Source: Torymus aiolomorphi (lineage: Eukaryota > Arthropoda > Insecta > Hymenoptera > Torymidae). From it: a stretch of DNA of 64,000 nt. The stretch covers positions 243,170,430 to 243,234,429 of the forward strand of contig CM070874.1 of NCBI GenBank assembly GCA_036365515.1, written 5' to 3'. Each line of letters opens with the position of its first letter. Position 1 is the first letter of the stretch. The notes beneath the pieces were generated by a model. The model was not told the DNA's origin. It saw only the letters and a list, made by a program, of their open reading frames with translations, and made no database searches. Below are positions 55,271 through 64,000 of the stretch, piece after piece. Made by a program: the position numbers and the translations under genes.

Positions 55271-55563
55271 TGTTGGATATTATGAATATTTCGCCTTCTA
55301 TATGTATGCGATACAGACAGCGCACGACACACGTACGCACACATGTATGTCTCCCCTCCCTGGTACGTCCGTGAGTCAGTAGGAATGCCGAGCGGCAGCA
55401 AGCGACGCGCTGCTCTCTCTCTCTCTCTAGTCTCGTACGCCCATGATGTAACATCTCGCACATGGCGCAGGGAAGCGCCGATTATCATAGTCGTTAACAA
55501 TAAACTAGTCTTTCTTTAAGTATTACCAAAGAGTTCTAATTAACCTTACCATAACCTCCAACA
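55271..55563 (+). repeat. 3' LTR of Copia element (293 bp)
   Basis: It begins TGTTGGATATTATGAATATT after a short purine-rich AAGGAGGCG and ends ATAACCTCCAACA. It contains a (CT)n tract and a GC-richer middle. The downstream AATAC matches the upstream duplication. Confidence 0.9.
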
Positions 55564-55568
55564 AATAC

Positions 55569-57591
55569 AATAATTTAATCTTAATTAACGCTTATAAAAT
55601 AAATACATAATAATTACTTGTTTAATATAAAAAGTCGCAACAATCGCAATTTTCGTATTCTATTATTTTGAAACTAATGTTCATATCGTACAATTTTATT
55701 TCGTAAAAATGTTAATTTTATAATTTTTTAGTAATATTTTGCTATTTGCTCTAAAAGTGAATTTTCTTTTTTATAATTTTCAATTATTATAATGCGTATC
55801 TGAGAAAACGTTTTTATAATGAATCTGTAATTAAATTATAAATAAATTACAAAACTTTCGATGTAAAAATAACTTGAAATATCATTAATTAATATGGTTT
55901 GCATTTATACATTAGAATTTTGCATAGAGATATATACCTTGACTGTATATAGCATTTCACACAATAAAAACTTTTTTATTCATAATCGTTAAACTCTAAA
56001 GGCAAACAATATTTTGTTATGCAGTATTTACATAAATTACAATTGATTGACTAATTTTTTAAATAATGTGTATATTAAATAATTCTGTAGTGAATACAAG
56101 ATAAGGAGAAATATATAGGGAATGATTCAAGTGATCATTCACTTCCCTGCTATAAACAGCGGATTGCAATCGATAGAAAATAATTCAATCGACTATGAAA
56201 CTAATTCGTCATACTAATTTTTACATTTGAGATAGATAAAATAAATTATCCTTTAGAAACCGATTAAAAAGTATAACACATAATCGATAGAAATAAAATC
56301 AATTGATAAAATACACTGAGCAATCGACTTTAATGTACTTTGAGACTATTGAAAGTTATCGACATTAATAAATTTCTATAAAATCTTTTTTGAAACTCCG
56401 TGCGAGAAGTTCGATTTCTCGCACGCTGCGTTAAACGATGCGTGCAAAAATCTCACTTCTCGCACGTCGTGTCAAAAAATACGGTTCGACACTTGTGTGA
56501 GAAGTTGATTTTCTCCTCGTGTGACCTTTTCACCCTCGCTTCGCTCGGGTGCAAACAGTCACACGAGGGGAAAATCAAATCCTCGCACTAGTATCGAAAT
56601 GTACTATATTTTAGTCGCGTTAATGTGTAAAAATTAGATTGACAAATTAGTCTCAAAGTCGATTAAAATTTTTTTTATCGACTTTAATTCAGTTTTCTAT
56701 CGACTACATTAAATGTTATTTAATAAGAATCGATTCCACCCTGATATTTTTAATCGATTTCAATCATAATTATTAGGAAGAATTCTTAATGGTCTTTAAT
56801 CGACTATGTATACTTCCTATTTCAAATCGATTTCAATCGTCTTTCCAATCCGATTTAGAGTAGCATATCGTAGTAATGGGATAATATTAATACAAATTGA
56901 TTGACATTGAATCGACATAAATCGATTTCAGCAAATTCTATCGTATTGTCAACTCAACTATTGATGATCAAAAATTTATCTGTTTCAATAGGTTCTTATT
57001 TCAATCGGATTTTAAACTCTGAATTAAGATTAAAATATAAAATTAATATAGTATTTTATACAGGTAACTGCGACGAATAAAAATTCAAAGTATATTCAAC
57101 AATTATCTCCGAGTTTTAAATTCGTAGTCAGTGACCACAATGATACAATAATTAATATCGTTTATGTTGCTAATTTTCTCGCTAACGAATTTATTTAATA
57201 TAAAACATATATACACGTCTTCATTATAAACTGTTATTAATAATAAACTTTTAAAACGTATGTTTTCAGAAATAATAGAAAACCGTGTACAAATATTACT
57301 CGATATCGATTAAATATATTTAATAAAGAGTATGTGTGTGTATAAAACACTTACTGTAATTATAACTTAAGAGGGTTGAGGTTATGATCTTCCGGAAAAA
57401 TTCTGGGTAGCAAAATAGGTTGCAGGTAGATGATCTAAAGTGCGAGTATGATGGGTACAAGACGGTTTTGAAAAAAATTAGTACAAAAAAATATTTATTA
57501 TAATATTATATTATAAAAGTTACATAATTTGTAGTTATAAATAAGAAATATTTTAAATTAGTAAAAATTAAAGTCATACATATCATAAGTT
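55569..57591. repeat. AT-rich DNA with AATCGATT-type repeat island and a GC-containing hairpin
   Basis: 55569-56140 shows nothing. From 56150 to 57010 AATCGATT/GATTTCAATCG motifs are dense, starting with a CCCTGCTATAAACAGC MITE-like end. At 56400-56590 there is a patch of inverted motifs (TGCGAGAAGT/ACTTCTCGCA and CCTCGTGTGA/TCACACGAGG) around a CCCTCGCTTCGCTCGGGTG hairpin. No gene is seen. Confidence 0.5.
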
Positions 57592-58957
57592 TTACATAAG
57601 AGGATCAGACGGGATATTAGAAACATTTCTGTCAACGTCTTCGTCAGGAACATCAGACTGAATAAGAGGATCAGTAACATCGTCATTATCATCGTCATCA
57701 GGAATCGATTCGACTTCACTCATTATATCGGATAGATCAGAATTATCGACGATTTCAGTTGATATAAATTGTATTTGGTTCTCATCTTTGAAATCATTTG
57801 TTTGCTCATCGTCTTCTACTAAAGTTTCAGTTTCTAGTTCATCATCTTTAAATTTTTCTTTTTTGGCTTATCTTTCAAATTTTTATTTTCTGACTTGTCA
57901 TCTATGAAATTTTTCATTTTACGCTCATCTTTCAAATTTTTCTTTTTAGGCTCATCTTTCAAAATTTTATTTTTTGGCTTACATTAATTAATACGCTATC
58001 CGCATTTCTTAACTCTGACTCTTCTGTAAGCATAGTTTCTTCTGTCTCATTTTCATCTTCCTTATTTTCACCATCACTGGCCTCTGTAAAATAATAGTTT
58101 TACATATTTATTTTCTAATGTATGTATATAGACGACTGAATCTTGATGAGCGTGTAAAAATGAATGCAGATTGCAGATACATATAGCGTATGCGTCTTTG
58201 TTTAGATATGTGCGTTTATCAATACATTACTTAAATAAAAATTATAATAAAAACTTATACATACCTCGGTGTACTTTAACGTGCACTTCGTATTTTTTTA
58301 GCAGCAGATGGTCTTTTTAGATACGAAATTTTTTTACTAACGTATACATCAAAATTAGCAATTTCTACGTATTTATCAAAGTCAGGCTTTATTTTGACGT
58401 ATTTGGTCTGTAGCCAATGAATAAACATGTCTGTAAATAAATATACAAAATCACTTAATCGGATTGTATTAAAGCTAATTTAAAAAATATACCAATGTTT
58501 AACAAATTAAATTCGATTTATTTTAAATTTACTTGCATTTTCATAATATTAAAATATCAAAATAATCGAATTCTATTAGTTATTTGCAACCGATGTATGT
58601 GAAATATTGTCAAATAATTACCTCGACAGGCTGCTAATGAAGTTTCATTTAATTTCTCAACTTTCGGTTTCGGTTCACCTTTCTCCATCTTCTGACCTAT
58701 AGTTTTATTGCTTACATTACCAGTCTTCGTGCTTTTTAATAGTACCGGAATAGAAAAGACTGCAACAATTGCATTGCCGACCATTGACGATGGTGTTTTT
58801 GCCTGCATTACTCCGTCATACATCACTGCAGGTAAAGAAAGACCTCGTCCAATGTGAAACTTGTTCTCACTCTTGGAAAACTTTCCAACAGGAACAAAAT
58901 TTTTCCCGCTATCTATTGAATGTTGGTTCTCAGTTTCTTGTATCTGTTTTTTGATTG
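57592..58957 (-). pseudogene. BEN-domain gene 2 (minus strand), partial
   Basis: Exon 58957-58622 follows a TTTCATGTAG acceptor and encodes the BEN core (KFHIGRGLSLPAVMYDGVM; VGNAIVAVFSIPVLLKSTKTG) up to an ACRG|GTAATT donor. Exon 58430-58265 encodes MFIHWLQTKYVKI and VYVSKKISYLKRPSAAKK, with a TAA before its donor. Exon 58083-57592 encodes an acidic region, a lysine-rich repeat (KKKNLKDE-like units) and an acidic tail ending SDPLM. A frameshift is present near 57860. It matches gene 1 exon for exon but has no intron between the GKFSKSENK part and the BEN core. Upstream exons were not found. Likely a DNA-binding regulator by family; probably decayed. Confidence 0.65.
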
Positions 58958-59396
58958 CTACATGAAACAAAATAATATAAACAATATATATTTTAAGTAA
59001 ATTCAGTTCGCTGTTCAGATGAATTAACTAAGCATTATAGTAAATTGCTCTTAAACATGCTCAATGATTAAAAATAGTATTATTTTGTAATACATTAATA
59101 GTAAAAAATAGTAATATTTTTATATAAATTAATATTCTAGTTAATGTTTAAAATTAATCCATAAAGATAGAGTTCAGTACATCAGTTAGGTGCACGATTC
59201 GTACGCGTGAAATCCGGATTATAGACTCCTACCTATAGTACTTTTCCACTAACTCTACCGTGCCACTAACTCGACACACAAACACTAGAATGATAATGAT
59301 TCCATACTCAAAAATTATTTTAATAATAATGCAGTGAAATACGTAAAATAGTGATGAATTTTTATGTATTGAAGAGAAAGCAAGTTCAAACTTCTT

Positions 59397-59495
<99 letters not shown>

Positions 59496-60987
59496 CACCC
59501 ACATACACACACACACACACACACGCACACACGCACACACGCACGCACGGAATGATGTAATCTAGTAGAGAAATTATCTTAATTTTCATGCATTTTACGA
59601 TATACTTACAATCTTTTGAGATTATTAATTTGTATGTAATAACATTACCGACAAATTCAATATATCAGACAAAAACATTATATTATGTAATATAATACTA
59701 TAGCCTATAAGTTTCTAACAATATCTGATTAAATTTTATTAAATTCAAATTATCACAAATTAAAAGTTTAAAGTGTTTAAAAGCATGCAAAATTATTAGC
59801 AAACCATTTGAAGTGAAAAAGCGTACAGTGTGTCAAAGTGCGTAAAATGCACAAATCTCAAAAAAGTATTGTTATTTAATTAGGGTAATCTGTACACTGC
59901 AACAAAGCAACATTTGCTTTGCGTTTTACTAGAGGTTTCACTTGTATATGTAATTATGAGTAATAATAATATAAAAAGGATTTTATTTAAAGAGAAAAAA
60001 TAATTTATTAAACATGGTTCTATTAATTATTGTTTTAGAACAAAATTGTAAACATTGAGAATTGTTATTATTTAGAATTGTAAATATTGAGAATTATAAT
60101 TATTGACAATTGTAAATATTGAAAATTGTAAATATTGAGAATTGTAAATATTGATCAGAATTCTAACCTTTGAGAACTAAGGGTAAAAGTCTTTTATCTT
60201 GACGTAATTACTGTAAAAGTCGAAACCGTAAAAATGTGCATCACTCATGATACTATACAAGCTAGCACTAATACTTTAAAATGAAAACCATAGCAATAAT
60301 TTACAAGCATGAAGTGAATGATTGTCACCACAAGCAGTATTATGTAATAATTATCTTACGAATATACTGTATTATGAACTACCAAGTTCATTAATACCAA
60401 TAAAGTCATGAGTCCATTAAGTGTTTTATCTGGTAACACCTAATAAATAAAAACGTACAGTTTTGTAACAATTGAATCATGTCCAGTAGATCAGACCATA
60501 CTTGTGTAGGTACACCTTTAAAACTTTAAAATGATGTCAATGATAACTATTTATATGCGGAATTTTAGAATATATTTTAATTTAATAAACATTACTTTAA
60601 AAAAACAAATCTTAATATTTTAAACATTTTTTTACAATTTAATTATAATCAGAAAGTTTTTTCATACATCTATAAAAAAGTTCAAAATTTTAAATTTATT
60701 TAACTTCAATTACTTTTTGTTTCTATAATATTCTAATATTTTTATATGATATTCTATGAGAAAATGTGTTACATAGTCAAACAAAAATAGATGTACAAAA
60801 TTGTCTGATCTTCGAACATATCAATAACTTTGGTTTGTAAGTCCTTATTTAGGTCTTCCTAGGGGTAAAGTAGACACCAGCCGAGAATAAAATGAAGAAA
60901 CGCGTATGCGCGTGGCAGTTTCTGGGAGGGAGTTATACATATGTAGCGTTTATTTATTTCCTGCAGTCAGGGAATATAAACACAATG
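58958..60987. other. AT-rich DNA with (CA)n microsatellite
   Basis: A (CA)n tract at 59400-59550 includes an ACGC-repeat middle (59460-59495). A series of TTGTAAATATTGAGAA repeats is at 60050-60160. Nothing coding is supported, and no upstream exon of BEN gene 2 was recognised. Confidence 0.5.
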
Positions 60988-61593
60988 CTTAAGGACGTTC
61001 TCCGAGTCGAAACAGCAATCTTAGTTTTTATATTTTTAAATAATGTTTTATTAATTTGATAATCCAAGAGTAAGTACATGTAACAAATATATACTTGAAA
61101 GAACATAAGACAATTTTTTTCAGACAAATTCAGGCAATAGTCACTATGCTATTGTTACAATTAAAGACAAAAACTTCAATAAGTTATTTAAATTTTTTTA
61201 TTTTTTATCCGATCTTAATGAAATAAAGCTTATTTTGTTCGTTAAGAAATTTCAGGGGGAGTATCGATGGGAAAATTTATGATACGAGTTACCAGTACGG
61301 CGCAATATCAATTTATTTAAGAAAAGCAAGTCAAGTTTTCATCAAAAGTTTCTTAAACAACGTTAAGATCGGATAAAAAATATAAAAATTTAAAGAACTT
61401 ATTGAAGTTTTTGTCTTTAATTGTAACAATACCATAGTGACTATTGCTTGAATTTGTCTAAAAAAAATTGTCTTATGTTCTTTCAAGTATATATTTGTTA
61501 CATGTACTTACTCTTGGATTATCAAATTAATAAAACATTATATAAAAATATAAAAACTAAAATTGCTGTTTCGATCCAGAGAACGTCCTTAAG
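60988..61593. repeat. Foldback MITE, about 235-bp arms, ends CTTAAGGACGTTCTC
   Basis: The left part (60988-61225) and right part (61360-61593) are inverted near-copies, with CTTAAGGACGTTCTC at both outer ends. A spacer of about 135 bp is unique. No ORF. Confidence 0.85.
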
Positions 61594-61849
61594 GGCCTTT
61601 CCTCAATGCGAGTGACAACGAACAAGTTATGTCCGTTGTTACACGAAAAAAATGTTGTTATCCGATATCTACGCAATTCATAATCAATGGTAGAAAACGA
61701 ACAGACGAAAGGTCTACCGTAGGTTTTTAGTCACTCTTTTTCTACCATTGGTTATGAAATTTGTAGATATCGGACAATAAAATTTTTTTCGTGTAACAAT
61801 AACGGACATGTAACTTGTCTGTTGTCACTCGCATTGAGGAAAGGCCTTT
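61592..61849. repeat. Foldback MITE, about 105-bp arms, ends AAGG(G)CCTTTCCTC
   Basis: It directly abuts the previous element. The arms (GCCTTTCCTCAATGCGAGTG… and its reverse complement) enclose about 45 bp. It contains GTGTAACAATAACGGACAT-type sequence. No ORF. Confidence 0.85.
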
Positions 61850-62579
61850 ACGTCAGGGGGAACTAAAAAATAATTAAATACGACAGGTCGTAAAAAATAA
61901 GAAAATTATTAATAATATTATTTATGTATAACGTAAAACCTTATAACTATAGTAGGGTAGTAGGATTCCAATTATCCTGCACTTTTCTCTCAAAGCGTTA
62001 ATTATGAATTCTGTAATTAATATTAATGTTTCAATCTTTCATAATTTAATTATTTTTGCATAGTTAATTTTGTATAGTTTGTTTTATTTAATACTAGAAT
62101 AATTATATAAGTAAAAGTAATTCCATGAATTCAATAATTAACATTGATTAATTTCATATTCTTTAGCATACCGGGTCTTTCAGAGTTCCCTTCGTGGGAA
62201 GAATGGAGGCATCCCATCTATCTCATAAGGCATTGCTCAAGTATAAATTACTTGTAAGAATTATCTTCAACATTATATGAGTAACGGCTTAAACAATTGC
62301 TTAAGATGTTGTTTAAGAGATTACTTAAACAATTACTTATGTAATTACTTATAAATAATGAGCCAAAAAATGAAGTAATAAATTAAGCAATTGCTTAAGT
62401 AATATCTTCACACGATTTCTACTTTGTAAAAGAAGAAAATTTTGTCTCGCCACCCGCAAAGAGTAATTAAATGACTTTACTCTTTTGAAAAGGATAAACC
62501 TGAAAATTGATGCTTTGTAAAAGTAAAAAATTTATTCTTGCCACCCAAAAGTGTAATAAAAAAATAAAGAATAATAGCC
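61850..62579. other. AT-rich DNA with AAGCAATTGCTTAAG motif cluster
   Basis: At 62230-62405 the self-complementary motif TTAAGCAATTGCTTAA and partial forms (ACTTAAACAATTACTTA) recur several times. No gene is seen. Confidence 0.45.
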
Positions 62580-63540
62580 TACAGACGCTCGTCCACGTAA
62601 TAAATTTAGTCATCCAGACGTGCGACAGTAAAGGAGTCGATTTATTAAAATAGTCTTAAATTCAAGTAGCCGGGGAATGTGAGGTCCATACAAGAAAAAG
62701 GAGTTACGCAGATATGCGAAAAGTAAATCAGTCGATTATTTAAAAAATTCTATAATCCAAATTGCCAGAAGACGCGAGGTCCATATAAAAGAAAAGAGTT
62801 ACGCAGTCACTGCTAAAAATGATTGATCAAAATCGGTTAATTAAAAAAAAATGCATATTAAAAACGATTAGAACCGATTTAATACGATGAAAAACGAATC
62901 GATTTCAATCGGTTGCAATGTTAAGCGGTGTAAATTAATTAGTTTAAGTCCGTTTCAATCGGCTATTTCTATCAAGTAGTGGTTATATTACGACAGTAAG
63001 CGATTCGATTAATTAAAGAAGTCTTAAATTAGAATAGAAGGTGTTACGCAGACGCGCAACAATAAGCGATTCGATTATTTAAAAAATTCTAAAACTCAAA
63101 TAGCCAGGGAAAGTGAGATCCACGCAAAAAACGGAGTTACGTATAGACGTGCGATAGTAAGGGAGTCGATTATTAATTAAAAATGTCTCAAATTCAAATG
63201 GCCGAGGGACGTGAGGTCCACGCAATAAAAGGGAGTTACGCTGTGATGCAAACATGCGACAATAAACGAGTAGATTATTCAAAAAATTCATGAACCGAAA
63301 TTGCCAGGAAATGCGAGGCCACGTAAAATAAGGAGAGTTACGTAGACTTATAACGGTAAGCGAGTCGATAATTTGAAAAATTCATAAACACAAATAGTTC
63401 GAGCACCCGTGGCCACACAGAAAAGGAAGTTACGTAGTCGTAGTTAAGCGAGTCGATTAATTAAAAAAAGGAAGGCACGCAGATGTGTAACTGTAAGCGG
63501 GTCGATTATTAGATAAAGTGCTAGGCCTAAATACCTGTGG
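62580..63540. repeat. GCGAGGTCCA satellite array, third cluster, with embedded MITE
   Basis: Units near 62671, 62777, 63113, 63210, 63314 and 63408, about 95-106 bp apart except where a MITE copy (62811-62990, starting CACTGCTAAAAATGATTG) interrupts. Each unit has GTCGATTA, AATTC(A/T)TAAACCCAAAT and GCGAGGTCCACGC parts. Short open frames here are artefacts of the repeat. Confidence 0.7.
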
Positions 63541-63742
63541 GAGAGTTCTTTTCAAATAAATCGACTCACCCTATAATCGACTCGCTTATTTCCATAACTG
63601 GAATACTTCCAGAGTTACATACCTATAATAGAAGACATTATTTTGTAAGAAAATATTTGACGTAAGTATGGGTACCACGTTTCATTTTTAAGTGTCAGAA
63701 ATTAAACCCCAAAGCCCCGACCAAATCGGTTTCCCGGAGGGT
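63541..63742. other. Non-repetitive spacer
   Basis: I see nothing here apart from partial GACTCGCTTA motifs at 63560-63590 in inverted orientation to the array. Confidence 0.3.
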
Positions 63743-63898
63743 ATAATGCACTCCCTTATTAGTATATATAGTACATATAGTATAATGCACTCCCTTATTA
63801 GTATATATAGTACATATAGTATAATGCACTCCCTTATTAGTATATATAGTACATATAGTATAATGCACTCCCTTATTAGTATATATAGTACAAACGGC
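63743..63898. repeat. 39-bp tandem repeat, four copies
   Basis: The unit starting ATAATGCACTCCCTTATTAG recurs at 63743, 63782, 63821 and 63860 with no differences that I can see except at the end. Because 39 is a multiple of three, all frames stay open and give 13-residue peptide repeats, which are not evidence of a gene. Confidence 0.9.
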
Positions 63899-64000
63899 GG
63901 ATTTATAGAAAACAAATGAGACGAATGTCACGAATACAGAAAATGCTATACATTCATATAGAAAAAACTACGGTTACTTTTATAAGTACGGAATCCGTCT

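Larger units (their letters stand above)
50542..55563 (+). mobile_element. Ty1/Copia LTR retrotransposon, full length but decayed
   Basis: Bounded by TGTTGG…CCAACA LTR ends and AATAC duplications. Internal order gag, protease, integrase, RT, RNase H is that of Copia elements. Stops and a frameshift break the polyprotein. The 5' LTR is 57 bp and the 3' LTR 293 bp, the shorter lacking the central part including any promoter. Confidence 0.92.

Noticed and set aside
63743..63898. CRISPR-like array
   Set aside because: The 39-bp units are directly tandem with no unique spacers, and the genome is eukaryotic.

Overview
The window is repeat-dominated DNA from a eukaryotic nuclear genome. It is very AT-rich, with long microsatellites, spliceosomal introns with GT/AG ends, and a dense layering of insect-type transposons. 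The env-bearing Gypsy/errantivirus-type element, the Copia element, the Penelope-like element (PLE), the Tc5-like DNA transposon and the BEN-domain gene family together point to an arthropod, most likely an insect. A parasitoid wasp or other hymenopteran is my guess, with low confidence. There are no rRNA genes, no CRISPR array and no bacterial operons.

Layout. 1-11586: an errantivirus-like LTR retroelement on the minus strand, its left LTR running off the window. In its own 5'-3' order it has LTR, leader, protease-RT-RNase H, a long linker with an AT-hook-like motif, integrase, env with a furin-type site, then two extra ORFs between env and the 3' LTR. The first extra ORF looks like a tandem RRM-like protein. 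Env and both extra ORFs each have a splice-acceptor-like sequence directly before a start codon. No gag is visible. 11587-12685: a decayed gag/protease fragment of a second retroelement with eight CCHC-type knuckles; the first element sits in its protease region. 12686-18077: a Tc5-like transposon with a TTA target duplication, inserted in the gag of that second element. 18140-25900: degenerate satellite/MITE arrays, a PLE-terminus palindrome, and a decayed TNP2-like (CACTA/EnSpm-type) transposase gene. 25961-26541: a foldback element.

27200-42821: a decayed multi-exon BEN-domain gene on the plus strand. One intron, probably once about 85 bp, now holds 10 kb of nested insertions (28517-38500): two head-to-head PLE copies, the right one split by a 6.7-kb block with a 1.6-kb-arm palindrome and 740-bp tandem repeats. 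43230-44480: a GC-rich island that may be a promoter/5' exon. 44985-49372: a TIR element related to the palindrome, and a 385-bp tandem array. 49373-50343: a possible LTR. 50542-55563: a Copia element with 5-bp target duplications but a 57-bp 5' LTR against a 293-bp 3' LTR. 57592-58957: a second BEN-domain gene copy on the minus strand. 60988-61849: two adjacent foldback MITEs. 62580-63540: another satellite array. 63743-63898: a 39-bp tandem repeat.

Most coding sequences are mobile-element proteins with frameshifts or nonsense codons. The most intact long frames are the errantivirus PR-RT-RNase H ORF, env and the two accessory ORFs. The BEN genes are the only host-type genes recognised. The strongest candidate for something undescribed is the spliced accessory-gene block of the errantivirus-like element.
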